DNA from: Gardnerella vaginalis
GTDB taxonomy: Bacteria; Actinomycetota; Actinomycetes; Actinomycetales; Bifidobacteriaceae
Length of the DNA stretch: 64,000 nt
Reading direction: 5' to 3'
Assembly (NCBI RefSeq): GCF_001546455.1
Contig: NZ_KQ956825.1
Coordinates: 16,762-80,761, forward strand
Shown: positions 44,560-54,127 of the stretch, in pieces
How the letters are laid out: each line of letters opens with the position of its first letter
Position numbering within the stretch: the stretch's first letter is position 1
Program-made: the position numbers and the translations under genes
Notes under the pieces: model-generated
The model's input: the letters and a program-made list of their open reading frames with translations, nothing else
Databases searched by the model: none
What the model was told of the DNA's origin: nothing

Positions 44560-46308
44560 ATGCAAAATACACAAAATATGCAAAATTATTATCAAATCAT
44601 CAAAAAATTTAATCGTGGTTTTGCTCTAAATACATTAAGAGCAATTGCCGTAATTCTAGTGTTTTCGCTGGTTTATGCATTTTCTGCTTGCGGATCTGCT
44701 GCGCAAAGTGGTCAAAACCTACAAAAAAGACTACCAAATGCTTCTGTGCTTAATAGCAATCCAAAAAAGGGCGGAACGCTTACGATTCTAAGCTCTGAAT
44801 CAAAAATGGATTTTGATCCTGCAAGAAGTCAAGGTTTGCCAATAACCTCTAATAGCCTAGTTTTCCGCGCTTTAACAACGTGGAAAGTAACACCAAGTGG
44901 TAAAACGCGTGTTGTTGCCGATTTAGCAACAGATACTGGAACTGCTTTAGACGGCGGAAAAACTTGGAAGTACACTCTTAAAAAAGGCATTAAATACCAG
45001 GATGGAAGCCCAATAACGTCTAAAGATATTAAATATGGTCTTGAGCGTTCTTTTGCAAACTCGCTTACAGGCGGATTTGGTTACCACAAAGCGCTTTTGG
45101 AAGGCGCTAAAGACTATGCCGGTCCGTTTAGTGGCAAATCTTTGGATTCGATTGAAACTCCAGACAATCAAACAATCATTTTTAAGTTAAATGCTGCTTT
45201 TGCTAATTGGTCTTGGGTTGCGTCTTTGGCTGCATTTGCTCCCGTTCCGCTAAATTCTGGGAATGCGCAGGATTATGGCAAAAGCCCAGTTGCTTCTGGA
45301 CCGTACAAAATTGTTGAAAACGAAGCTGGCAAGCAAATTGTTATGGTTAGAAACACTAATTGGGATTTAAGCTTGGATTCAATTCGAGCTAATTACCCAG
45401 ACAAGATAATTTGGAAGCTTGGTGTTGATCCTTCTGTTGCTGCCCAATCTATGATTCAAGGCAATTCTGGCGCAGACAATGCTATTCTTGCAGATTTTGT
45501 GCCTCCAGCTCAACGAGCACAAGCTAAAGCAAGCTACAAGTCGAGCAATCTTTTAGTTACAAGCGGTGACGGAGCGTTGGAATATTTGGCCATGAACAAT
45601 CGCCGTATTAAAGATGTTAAGATTCGCAAGGCGATTCAGTACGCTGTAGATAAGCAGTCGTATCAGCGAGCAAAGGGCGGTGCGGTTGCTGGCGGTTTTG
45701 CAACAACGCTTATTACTCCAGGCGTAAGCGAGCGCAAAGTCTATAATCTCTATTCTGCAAATCCGCGTGGGGACGTAGAAAAGGCTAAACAATTATTAAA
45801 GGAATCGGGTAAATCTAAACTAAAGTTTAGTCTTATTGCTCGCCCAGATCAGGCGCAAGTGGCATCTTCTATTCAAGCAAGCTTAAAGCGTGTTGGAATT
45901 GATGTTTCTATACGAACTGTGGATTCGCAGATTTTTACCGATATGATTACCGGTGATTCTGGCGACTACGATTTAGCTTTGTCTAAATGGCAGCCTGATT
46001 TTCCTTCTGCGTATGCAAATATTGGCCCGCTTTTTGATTCTTCGCAAATAGGCGGCGGCAATTGGAACATATCTCGCTACTCGAATCCAAAAGTGGATTC
46101 CTTGATTCGTCAAGCTGTTGGAGTTGTAGATAAGTCGCGTGCAGATTTGCTTTGGCAGCAGGTTGATAAAGAGATTATGCGCGATTCTCCAATCGTTCCG
46201 CTTATTTACTCTAAGAACACTTATATTCACGGAAGCAATGTGGAAAACTTCTTCGTTGGGTCTTTCCCAGCTTATCCAAACTATGCGCGAGTTTCGCTTA
46301 GAAACTAG
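44560..46308 (+). CDS. peptide ABC transporter substrate-binding lipoprotein
   Basis: A 582-residue lipoprotein of the SBP_bac_5 family. The signal sequence ends in the lipobox FSACGS after a hydrophobic run from about residue 29. The binding domain shows GGTLTILSSESKMDFDPAR, VADLATD, YTLKKGIKYQDGSPITSKD, VASGPYKIV and a C-terminal SPIVPLIYSKNTYIHG. It would capture peptides or similar solutes outside the cell for the two permeases. AAGGAAAA precedes the ATG. The preceding gap (44418-44559) holds degenerate AAAGTCGCC-like repeats. Confidence 0.9.
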   Translation: MQNTQNMQNYYQIIKKFNRGFALNTLRAIAVILVFSLVYAFSACGSAAQSGQNLQKRLPNASVLNSNPKKGGTLTILSSESKMDFDPARSQGLPITSNSLVFRALTTWKVTPSGKTRVVADLATDTGTALDGGKTWKYTLKKGIKYQDGSPITSKDIKYGLERSFANSLTGGFGYHKALLEGAKDYAGPFSGKSLDSIETPDNQTIIFKLNAAFANWSWVASLAAFAPVPLNSGNAQDYGKSPVASGPYKIVENEAGKQIVMVRNTNWDLSLDSIRANYPDKIIWKLGVDPSVAAQSMIQGNSGADNAILADFVPPAQRAQAKASYKSSNLLVTSGDGALEYLAMNNRRIKDVKIRKAIQYAVDKQSYQRAKGGAVAGGFATTLITPGVSERKVYNLYSANPRGDVEKAKQLLKESGKSKLKFSLIARPDQAQVASSIQASLKRVGIDVSIRTVDSQIFTDMITGDSGDYDLALSKWQPDFPSAYANIGPLFDSSQIGGGNWNISRYSNPKVDSLIRQAVGVVDKSRADLLWQQVDKEIMRDSPIVPLIYSKNTYIHGSNVENFFVGSFPAYPNYARVSLRN

Positions 46309-46324
46309 AAAAGGATTTAAGAAA

Positions 46325-47947
46325 ATGTTGGAAAATCGCGAAAACCCAGTGCTTAGCGTTAGTAACTTGTCTATTGCGATTGGCAAAAATCAGATTACGC
46401 ATAACGTATATTTAAACTTATATGCGGGCAAAATTAGCGCGCTGGTTGGCGAATCTGGTTCGGGAAAGTCCTTAACTTCGTTGGCATTAATGGGTCTTCT
46501 TCCAGGCGATTTTAGTGTTTCTGGCAAAGCGGTTATTAATACAAGCACTAATGGCAGTTTGGATTTACTAAGCAATAATGCTCCGTATTCTTATATTCGT
46601 TCGGGGCTTATTTCAATGGTATTCCAAGAGCCATCTACCGCATTTAATCCAGTTATGCGCATTGGCAAGCAAATTGAAGAGGCGTTAAAATATCATCCCG
46701 AAAAGTTTGGCAAGATGAGCGCTCGCGCTAAAAAATCGCGAGTTCTTGATTCCCTTAGCGAGGTTGGCCTAAAGGATGTAAATCGCGTTTATAGGTCTTA
46801 TCCGCACGAACTTTCTGGCGGGCAGCTTCAGCGCGCAATGATTGCAATGGCAATTATTAATCAACCTTCTTTGCTTATTGCAGACGAGCCTACAACAGCT
46901 TTGGATGTTACAACTCAGCGTAAGATTTTGCAGCTTTTGCGCGATTTAGCTAAAAAGCATAATATTGCGGTTTTGATTATTACGCATAATATGAGCGTTG
47001 TTAAGGCTGTTGCAAACACAGTTTATGTTATGAACAGTGGCAGTATTGTTGAAAGTGGGCTAGTTAAAGATGTGTTTTCTAATCCTAAAAACAGCTATAC
47101 GCGCTCTCTTTTAGACTCTATTGTTGATTTTGATATTAATAATTTAGCTAGCGAATCAACTAGTTCGGAGGCTGGTGATTTTTGCGTAAACATTCAAAAT
47201 GTTTCTGCTAAATACGCTAAGTCTTCTAAAATTTTCAACCCTTCCAAATACGCAATAAGTGATTTGAACCTTAATATTTTAAAGGGGAAGACGCATGCGC
47301 TGGTTGGCGAATCTGGTGCTGGAAAAACAACGATTGCAAAGCTTATTTCTGGTCAGCTTAAGCCAGAATCTGGCAGCATAAGCATAGAGGGTCTTAATTT
47401 ATACTCCGATTGCAAAAAGCGCGCAAATCGCAAGATTTTAAGCAATATTGGATTCATTTTCCAAGATTCTGGCTCGGCGCTAAATCCTTTAAAAACTGTA
47501 GGTTGGAGCATTGCCGAGCCTCTTATTGCCAATAAAAGTCTTAGCGAAGAAGAGCGCAAAAAGCGCGTGGAGCTTGTTCTTAATCAAGTGCATTTGCCAT
47601 TAAGCTTAATAAACAGGTTCCCGCACGAGCTTTCTGGCGGCCAAAAACAGCGAGTTGGCATTGCACGAGCGTTAATAAATCGTCCTTCTTTGATTATTGC
47701 AGATGAGCCAACTTCGGCGTTAGATGCAAATCATTGCCTAAAAATCCTAAATCTTTTAAGTAGTTTGCAAAAGCAGTACAACTTTTCGTGCTTGTTTATA
47801 ACGCATGATTTGGCTTTAGTAAGCCGCATTGCCAGCCAAGTTAGTGTTATAAAAGGCGGAAGGATTGTTGAGCAGGGAAGTGTTAAAGATGTATTGCGTT
47901 TCCCTAAAAATCCATACACGCGCAGTCTTATTGATGCTGTTTTGTAA
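46325..47947 (+). CDS. dual-domain ABC transporter ATPase (DppD-DppF fusion type)
   Basis: A 540-residue cytoplasmic protein with two complete ATPase domains. Walker A motifs are [14 protein letters not shown] and [13 protein letters not shown]; signatures are [15 protein letters not shown] and [15 protein letters not shown]; Walker B are [13 protein letters not shown] and [13 protein letters not shown]. It powers the importer encoded upstream. The ATG at 46325 is preferred over an upstream frame from 46139 that overlaps the binding-protein gene; AAAGGA precedes it. Confidence 0.92.
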   Translation: MLENRENPVLSVSNLSIAIGKNQITHNVYLNLYAGKISALVGESGSGKSLTSLALMGLLPGDFSVSGKAVINTSTNGSLDLLSNNAPYSYIRSGLISMVFQEPSTAFNPVMRIGKQIEEALKYHPEKFGKMSARAKKSRVLDSLSEVGLKDVNRVYRSYPHELSGGQLQRAMIAMAIINQPSLLIADEPTTALDVTTQRKILQLLRDLAKKHNIAVLIITHNMSVVKAVANTVYVMNSGSIVESGLVKDVFSNPKNSYTRSLLDSIVDFDINNLASESTSSEAGDFCVNIQNVSAKYAKSSKIFNPSKYAISDLNLNILKGKTHALVGESGAGKTTIAKLISGQLKPESGSISIEGLNLYSDCKKRANRKILSNIGFIFQDSGSALNPLKTVGWSIAEPLIANKSLSEEERKKRVELVLNQVHLPLSLINRFPHELSGGQKQRVGIARALINRPSLIIADEPTSALDANHCLKILNLLSSLQKQYNFSCLFITHDLALVSRIASQVSVIKGGRIVEQGSVKDVLRFPKNPYTRSLIDAVL

Positions 47948-47999
47948 CGGTATGTTTGTGCTAAAAAGTAACATAATAAGAGTCTATTAGGAGGTTTTT

Positions 48000-48776
48000 A
48001 TGACTTCGTGCGCTCCGATTGGCGTGTTTGACTCAGGTCTTGGTGGTATTTCTGTAGTTCGCCAGCTTCATGCAGCTATGCCTAACGAGCGCATTATCTA
48101 TTTTGGTGATTCTGCAAATGCGCCTTATGGTGTAAAAACTCCACAAGAAGTGCGTAATCTCAGTTTTAAAATTGTTGAGCATTTTGCCAAACTTTCGGTT
48201 AAAGCTATTGTTATTGCTTGCAATACCGCCACTTCTGCCGCTGTAGATGATTTGCGCAATCATTACAATATGCCGATTATTGGCATGGAGCCTGCTCTAA
48301 AGCTTGCTTGTGATTTGGGTGGTGGCAAGCCTCAGCGTGTTATTGTTGCAGCCACTTCTTTAACGCTTAAAGAACGCAAGTTTGCAGATCTTATGAATCG
48401 TTTTACGCAAAATCACAAGATTTTTCCTCAGCCGTGCCCAGATTTGGTAGAAATTGTGGAAAATGGCGATTTAGGCAATAAAAATATTGTTATGAGCGCT
48501 TTGCATAAGTACTTTGATTCCTACGACTTAAACAGCATTGATTCGGTTGTTTTAGGATGCACTCATTTTGTGTTTTATAGAGATTATTTCCGCGAGTTTT
48601 TGCCTGATTGTGTAAAGATTGTAGACGGTAACGCTGGCACTGTTCATCATCTTAAAAGTGTTTTAGAGTCTAGCGGAGAGCTTGCAGACGCTAACAATAA
48701 TGGCAGTGTTTTGCTAACTAATTCCGATTCAAGCAATCGCATTAGTGAGTTGTCTAAATCTTTGTTAAATCTTTGA
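48000..48776 (+). CDS. murI: glutamate racemase
   Basis: It makes D-glutamate for peptidoglycan, matching the need of MurD encoded in this window. [42 protein letters not shown] with a catalytic cysteine, and [13 protein letters not shown] with the second cysteine are all present. The 258 residues fit. AGGAGG precedes the ATG. The C-terminal 25 residues are asparagine and serine-rich. Confidence 0.95.
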   Translation: MTSCAPIGVFDSGLGGISVVRQLHAAMPNERIIYFGDSANAPYGVKTPQEVRNLSFKIVEHFAKLSVKAIVIACNTATSAAVDDLRNHYNMPIIGMEPALKLACDLGGGKPQRVIVAATSLTLKERKFADLMNRFTQNHKIFPQPCPDLVEIVENGDLGNKNIVMSALHKYFDSYDLNSIDSVVLGCTHFVFYRDYFREFLPDCVKIVDGNAGTVHHLKSVLESSGELADANNNGSVLLTNSDSSNRISELSKSLLNL

Positions 48777-48825
48777 TTTGAGCATGTGATTAAGCATGTG
48801 ATTTGCGGTTAGCGCTACATGAGTG

Positions 48826-49461
48826 CTACATAAGCGCTCTAAAAATCGCGTTTCCATATTTGCTTAAAATTAGCAATACAAGAGCAAAAATCCATAGTAA
48901 ATTCACAATTAAATCGTAGTTTAAACGATAGTAAGCGTTTAAAATCCTATTTTTTAATCCAATTCCTTGCGCGCTAAAAGTTGCGTGGCTAAGTGACATA
49001 AATTGCAAAGTTGTGCAGAACATTAAAACAAGGCACCAAGGGCAAAGAATTCGTATAACAAACATTGATTGCGTAAACAGCCAATAAGCATATAACAGAG
49101 CAAAAAGTCCGCCAATCCAACTACAGATTGCAAGCCATTTTGGAAGTTTAACTTTTGCCAATCCAACCACTGCAAGCGTTACAAACACGCTTTCTGCAGC
49201 AATCCCAAAGAACGCGTTTGGGAAGCTTAACTCGCCAAATCGTATAAACTCCGCTTGCCAAGTTTGAGCCACTTTAGAGCAAGAAACAACGGCATTTACA
49301 TCGCATCCAAGAGCTTTATGTGGTGCGCGAGCAAGCGCTAGCGTTTCGGAAGAAAGTATTAGCGATGTTAAAAGTGCAATCGCAGAAGTGATTAACATAA
49401 TCATATAAGTCCAAGTAGCAGAATGTCGCCAAGAATTTATGCGATTATTGTAGCTAGTCAT
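48826..49461 (-). CDS. VKOR-family integral membrane thiol oxidase
   Basis: A 211-residue membrane protein with four or five hydrophobic helices. The first conserved pair of cysteines is in GCDVNAVVSCSKVA, and the redox-active C-x-x-C is in RILCPWCLVLMF, as in bacterial vitamin K epoxide reductase homologues that re-oxidise DsbA-like proteins. No thioredoxin-like partner lies beside it. The ATG at 49461 (GAGGAG upstream) is preferred over one at 49467. Confidence 0.85.
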   Translation of the reverse strand: MTSYNNRINSWRHSATWTYMIMLITSAIALLTSLILSSETLALARAPHKALGCDVNAVVSCSKVAQTWQAEFIRFGELSFPNAFFGIAAESVFVTLAVVGLAKVKLPKWLAICSWIGGLFALLYAYWLFTQSMFVIRILCPWCLVLMFCTTLQFMSLSHATFSAQGIGLKNRILNAYYRLNYDLIVNLLWIFALVLLILSKYGNAIFRALM

Positions 49462-49541
49462 AAACACTCCTCAAAGCGCTAATACGAGTTAAATATTTTG
49501 TTATGTATTAAACGTTACATGCCACAGTTTACGATAATTGT

Positions 49542-50429
49542 ATGACTGTAACTAGCAATAGTGTGAGTGAATCTATTGGCGTTGATTCTTGCCAGCATAA
49601 TCGCGGGTGGGATTTGCATTGCCATACTTTTTATTCGGATGGCACTAAATCGCCAGAAGACTTGGTTATTGAAGCAAAAAACCTTGGTCTTAGCGGAGTT
49701 GCTATTAGTGATCACGACACTACTGCTGGATGGCTCGATTTTGAAAATGCTGCTAAAAACGCTGATTTTCCAGTTATTTTTGGGTCCGAAATAACGGCTG
49801 TAGAAGGTGGAATATCGGTTCATATGCTTGCTTATAGGTACAATTCCAACGACGATTGCATTATGAATATGTTTGCCACCACAAAAAAGAGGCGATTAGA
49901 GCGTACAAAAAAAATGGTGGATCTTATGTCTGCCGATTTTCCAATTACTTGGGAAAGTGTTATTGCTCAGGCTGGGAAGGGCGATTTAACTACGATTGGC
50001 CGCCCGCATATTGCAGATGCGCTTGTGGCTGCTGGTGTTTTTGAAACCAGATCTCAAGCTTTTGCCGGCCCTGTGGCGCCTCACGGTCCATATTACATTC
50101 CAACACCTTCTCCAAGTGTTGAAGAAGTAATAAAGGTTATTAAACATGCTGGGGGAGTGAGCGTTATTGCGCATCCTGCGGATTACAGCAGAAATTCTGT
50201 TATTCTTTCCGATTCTCAAATAGCACACTATGCAAGTCTTGGGCTTAATGGCCTAGAGGTTTACCATCGTGGAAATTCTTTAACGCAAAGACAAAGATTG
50301 CTTGCTTTAGCCGCAGACTTAGATTTACTTGTTACTGGTGGCTCCGATTGGCATGGAAGCGGAAAGCCAAATCAAATTGGCGAAGAAACCACCAGTTGCA
50401 ATGTTGTTTCTAAAATTTTAAATTACTAG
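49542..50429 (+). CDS. PHP-domain phosphoesterase
   Basis: A 295-residue soluble protein with the PHP metal-binding motifs: DLHCHTFYSDGTKSPEDL, ISDHDTTAGW, GSEITAVEGG, VIAHPADYS and GGSDWHGSGKPNQ. Related proteins are 5'-3' exoribonucleases or nucleoside phosphatases of the YciV/RnaAM type. The exact substrate is inferred. A GATAAT sequence (49533-49538) lies almost on the ATG and no ribosome binding site is seen, suggesting a leaderless mRNA. Confidence 0.85.
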   Translation: MTVTSNSVSESIGVDSCQHNRGWDLHCHTFYSDGTKSPEDLVIEAKNLGLSGVAISDHDTTAGWLDFENAAKNADFPVIFGSEITAVEGGISVHMLAYRYNSNDDCIMNMFATTKKRRLERTKKMVDLMSADFPITWESVIAQAGKGDLTTIGRPHIADALVAAGVFETRSQAFAGPVAPHGPYYIPTPSPSVEEVIKVIKHAGGVSVIAHPADYSRNSVILSDSQIAHYASLGLNGLEVYHRGNSLTQRQRLLALAADLDLLVTGGSDWHGSGKPNQIGEETTSCNVVSKILNY

Positions 50430-50448
50430 CTGAATTAAAATTGACTTA

Positions 50449-50673
50449 TTAAAGAGCGTTAAATCCAACGGTGTGAGTTGGCGTATCTCCTATAATCGCG
50501 TACGCAAAGGAGTTTGCCATAATAAAAATCTTTCGATTGTTTTTATCGGTAAGATTAATCGCTTTATCGTTTTTAACAGCGTTTTCAATAATATTCTGTA
50601 CGTCTTGTTCGCTCTGATTGCTTTCAAAGCTAATAGTGTCGTTTACGTGTTTAATGCCTATTGTTACCTTCAT
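50449..50673 (-). CDS. DUF3107 family protein
   Basis: A 74-residue protein: MKVTIGIKHVNDTISFES with a conserved C-terminus ANSFAYAIIGDTPTHTVGF that marks DUF3107, a small actinobacterial family of unknown function that often lies near this helicase group. AAGGAA precedes the ATG on the minus strand. It starts only nine bases after the neighbouring phosphotransferase-like gene and is probably co-transcribed with it. Confidence 0.85.
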   Translation of the reverse strand: MKVTIGIKHVNDTISFESNQSEQDVQNIIENAVKNDKAINLTDKNNRKIFIMANSFAYAIIGDTPTHTVGFNAL

Positions 50674-50682
50674 TTTTATTCC

Positions 50683-52293
50683 TTAGTTGTTTTCGCTGTT
50701 TTCGGTATTGTTTTCTAGTTTGCTTTTTGCATCTTTAATAGCAAGCTCTGCATCTTTTAGCATTGGAATAATAATTGTTGCTGGCTTATCTGAATCTTCA
50801 GTTTTATTGCCATTATTTTCATTATTGCCATCATCTTCATTATTCTTGCTATTGGCGTCATCACTATTTTCTGCATCAGCATTATTGCTACTGTTGGATT
50901 CGTTGTTTGAATCGTTATTTGCATCGTTAGCTTTACTAACACTGCTTATAACTTGCGTTTCCATGCTGTCTGCAAGAGTGGTGGTTTTAGTGGCATTAGT
51001 ATCGTCGTTAAGAGCCACAGTTTGCTCGTTTGTATTATCTTTGTTATAGTCTTTCTGCTCTTCTTGCTTTAGCGTTACCACTGTTTTTTCGTTAGTGGCG
51101 TCCGAAGACTCTATAGTATCGTCTTTAATGTTATTGTCTTTAACAATATCGTCTTTAACAATATCGTCTTTAACAATATCTCCCACAGTAAGAGAAGACG
51201 CAGGGTTTGCATCTGCATTGTTTTGCTTTGCGTTTGCCGCTCTGGAATTATTTATGCGAGTAAGCTCATGAGCAAGACGCTCCACTTGTGCCTTAAAGCG
51301 CATTATTCCGGTTGTATCTGCACGCTGCAAAGCTTGAATAAAATCTCCAACCTGTTCCATTTGAAGCCAGAGATTTGCGCGCAGCATAATCATGCCGTCT
51401 AACTTAGAACCAAGCATTCGCCCATACGCGCTAAGCAGAGCATTTCTATGCTGTTCGCTAAGCTTTGCAAAAATCCAGGCTAAATCGCGAGCAGGATCGT
51501 TGATTTGCATGCTTTGCCAATTGGTTATAGCTGTAATAGTGGATCCAGAAAACAGAAAATCTCCATCTTTAAATCCGCCGTGAACAGGGCAAGTATCGAA
51601 CGACCACAATCCTTCAGTTTCCAAAACTCTAGACCAATTGTCTGTTATTTCTGTAGGAATATGACCTGCTTGACGCAATCTTTTAATCCAAGATGTTAAC
51701 TGCGCTCTAATCTGACCAGTTGTAAAAGAAGGATAGCCGCCTTTAGTTAAAAAGCTTGGGCTTAACCTATGAATTGCGCCCATTGCCGTTCCAGCATTTA
51801 CGCAATCGTCTGTTGTAAGAAGACTTAATTCCCTAGAACATCCGTTTAAATGCTTGCAAATTAGCACTGTTGGGTTGTTAAAATCAGCTTCTCCAATTGA
51901 CTCAAAATACGAGGCACCTTGATTTTGCTGATTTTGCTGATTTTCCAGATTGTTATTGTTGTTCTGGTTGTTTTGATTGTTCTGGCTTGAAAGAGATCCA
52001 GGAACAAACTTAAGCATTTCTTCGTGAGCAAATCCAAGAGCAGCAAGACCTTTTGTTTTTTGCAGCACCCATGCTGCGCGAGCTCGGTCGTGCAAGCGTT
52101 TCTGGCCTTTAGCGTTTGAACTAACATAAATGTCGTAAAGGCTGCCTGAAACGTCTTGAATAACAGCGTGAGATATGCCCGCAGCGGCATCGGTGGCATT
52201 TGCCTGCTCGCTTTGGCGCGTTCCAGCGAATTGTACTTCTGGCATGACCGACGAGGCCAGCGCTACCAATTTGAATCTGCTTATTTGTGTCAC
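50683..52293 (-). CDS. APH-like phosphotransferase homologue with altered catalytic residues
   Basis: A 536-residue protein. Residues about 1-330 resemble the aminoglycoside phosphotransferase/kinase fold of actinobacterial proteins linked to UvrD-like genes. The expected HGDxxxxN reads VHGGFKDGDFLF and the metal-binding IDW reads ITNWQ, so the key aspartate, asparagine and second aspartate are all changed; it is probably not an active kinase. After residue 375 it becomes a long acidic, asparagine-rich tail, including IVKDD repeats encoded by a 15-bp array near 51140-51180. A GTG start at 52293 is used, since the following RFKLVALASSVMPEV matches related N-termini. Confidence 0.7.
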   Translation of the reverse strand: MTQISRFKLVALASSVMPEVQFAGTRQSEQANATDAAAGISHAVIQDVSGSLYDIYVSSNAKGQKRLHDRARAAWVLQKTKGLAALGFAHEEMLKFVPGSLSSQNNQNNQNNNNNLENQQNQQNQGASYFESIGEADFNNPTVLICKHLNGCSRELSLLTTDDCVNAGTAMGAIHRLSPSFLTKGGYPSFTTGQIRAQLTSWIKRLRQAGHIPTEITDNWSRVLETEGLWSFDTCPVHGGFKDGDFLFSGSTITAITNWQSMQINDPARDLAWIFAKLSEQHRNALLSAYGRMLGSKLDGMIMLRANLWLQMEQVGDFIQALQRADTTGIMRFKAQVERLAHELTRINNSRAANAKQNNADANPASSLTVGDIVKDDIVKDDIVKDNNIKDDTIESSDATNEKTVVTLKQEEQKDYNKDNTNEQTVALNDDTNATKTTTLADSMETQVISSVSKANDANNDSNNESNSSNNADAENSDDANSKNNEDDGNNENNGNKTEDSDKPATIIIPMLKDAELAIKDAKSKLENNTENSENN

Positions 52294-52395
52294 AGTTCAA
52301 CAGTAATACAAAGCAACGAGATATAGTCAAATAGCCTTTAACCACATTAGCGTTTTATGCTTTTATTTTTCTTTATTTGTTGTAACAATAGAATT

Positions 52396-54048
52396 ATGAT
52401 TTCTACCCAAGAGCCTTTAGCAAACGAAAGCTTAGAATTTGGCGAAAATCCTGGTAAAGATTACGCTCAATCTTTACTACAGGGATTAGATGATTCTCAG
52501 CGCAAGGCAGCAACAGCATTGCAAGGACCAGTGTGCATTACCGCATGTGCTGGTGCTGGTAAAACGCGTACAATTACGCGAAGAATTGCATATGCGTGCG
52601 CAAAAGGCGAATGGGATGAAAATCGCGTTTTAGCTGTTACATTTTCTGTAAAAGCTGCTAAAGAAATGCAAAATCGCCTTAAAAAATTAGGCGTAAATAA
52701 TGCTACCGTTGCAACTTTTCATTCTGCAGCTTTGCAGCAGTTAAGAAGGTTTTGGGCAGATGTTTGCCAAGCTCCTTTCCCAAACATAATGGATGACCCT
52801 AAAACCGTTACGGAACAAGCATTAAACCACTACACGGATTTTTCCGATATGACTTCTGTGCAAATACGAGACATTATTGCAGAAATCAATTGGGCAAAGG
52901 TTTGTCTTATTGCACCAGATGATTACGCGCGCGCATATGCTTGCGTTAGTCGCGATCTTCCTGCGGCTCTAAACGTTAATCAGTTTGTAGAAGCTTATAA
53001 AGCGTATGAGCTAGAAAAGAACGCCAGGAATCTTGTTGATTTTAACGATTTATTGCTTCTAGCATGCCATATTTTGCGCGCTTTCCCTAAAGTTGCTGCG
53101 CAAATACGCAGCTCAATTGGTTGGGTTACTGTTGACGAATATCAGGATGTTTCGCCTCTTCAGCATGAGCTTCTTAGATGCTGGTTGGGGAGTAATCGAA
53201 ATATTTGCGTTGTTGGAGACCCTGCACAAACGATTTATTCTTTTGCAGGAGCCAGCAGCTACGATTTGCTTGAATTCCCTAATGAGTTTGCTCCACTTTG
53301 TGCAGATATTAATTTGAATACAGATTATAGGTCTACGGAACGTATTGTAGGGCTTGCTAATCGTGTTCTTTCTAAGTCTGCTTTTAGATGTGATTATTTA
53401 AGACTTGTGTCAAAAAACAAGGGTGGCGCTCGTGTTACTAAAACTGTTTACAACACGGACTACGACGAAGCTGTTGACGTTGCTCAGCGAATTCATAATG
53501 CTATTAAAACTAGCAAAGCTTCGCCAAGCGACTTTGCAATCCTAACTCGCACTAATGCTCAACAGAATATATTTTGTAAGACTTTGGGCGATTTAGGAAT
53601 ACATTTTTCTGTTAGAAAAGACGCTGGGCTTCAACTCGATGTTTTAGAAAACAACGTTGAAGATTTTGATGCTAGTGGCTTTAGTGATTTAGAAAAAGAC
53701 ATAGATAGTGTTGATGCAAAAGACAGTGCTGCAAAAGATAGTGCTGAAAAAGACAGTAACAGCGAGCGCGCAAAAGTGGATTTAATCAAAAAATCTTTAC
53801 TTCCTGTAACCATTTCCACAATCCACGCGTCTAAAGGTCTGGAATTTAAACACGTGTTTTTAATAGGATGTTCGGAAGGTCTTCTTCCGTTTGGTGGAGT
53901 TAACAGAAGCCAAGATCAAGATGAAGAAGAGCGCAGACTTATGTATGTTGCAATAACTCGAGCGGAAGAAACATTGCACATCTCTTATTCTATTTGTAAA
54001 GACTACGGAAGTGGAATGCAAAGATCCGTAAGTCACTTTTTAGAATAA
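52396..54048 (+). CDS. UvrD-like superfamily 1 DNA helicase
   Basis: A 551-residue helicase: Walker A ITACAGAGKTRTITRRIAY, Walker B VDEYQDVSPLQHE, GDPAQTIYSFAGA, and the late motifs STIHASKGLEFKHVFLIG and MYVAITRAEETL. Compared with actinobacterial UvrD2 it is short and lacks an HRDC domain; an acidic, low-complexity insert (AKDSAAKDSAEKDS) lies before the late motifs. The ATG at 52396 is chosen by family alignment; an upstream frame begins at 52357. It diverges from the phosphotransferase-like gene. Confidence 0.9.
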   Translation: MISTQEPLANESLEFGENPGKDYAQSLLQGLDDSQRKAATALQGPVCITACAGAGKTRTITRRIAYACAKGEWDENRVLAVTFSVKAAKEMQNRLKKLGVNNATVATFHSAALQQLRRFWADVCQAPFPNIMDDPKTVTEQALNHYTDFSDMTSVQIRDIIAEINWAKVCLIAPDDYARAYACVSRDLPAALNVNQFVEAYKAYELEKNARNLVDFNDLLLLACHILRAFPKVAAQIRSSIGWVTVDEYQDVSPLQHELLRCWLGSNRNICVVGDPAQTIYSFAGASSYDLLEFPNEFAPLCADINLNTDYRSTERIVGLANRVLSKSAFRCDYLRLVSKNKGGARVTKTVYNTDYDEAVDVAQRIHNAIKTSKASPSDFAILTRTNAQQNIFCKTLGDLGIHFSVRKDAGLQLDVLENNVEDFDASGFSDLEKDIDSVDAKDSAAKDSAEKDSNSERAKVDLIKKSLLPVTISTIHASKGLEFKHVFLIGCSEGLLPFGGVNRSQDQDEEERRLMYVAITRAEETLHISYSICKDYGSGMQRSVSHFLE

Positions 54049-54087
54049 TCGCATTTATAAGATGTGCAATTATTTCTAGCAATAGCA

Positions 54088-54114
54088 GTTTGCAATGTTT
54101 GCAATGTTTGCAAT
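54088..54114. repeat. 9-bp tandem repeat between convergent genes
   Basis: Three exact copies of GTTTGCAAT lie between the helicase stop and the stop of the DUF2342 gene. Confidence 0.85.
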
Positions 54115-54127
54115 ATTGTTAGCGCTT

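Noticed and set aside
46139-46324. longer N-terminus for the ABC ATPase
   Set aside because: It overlaps the binding-protein gene by about 170 bases, and the ATG at 46325 has AAAGGA upstream.
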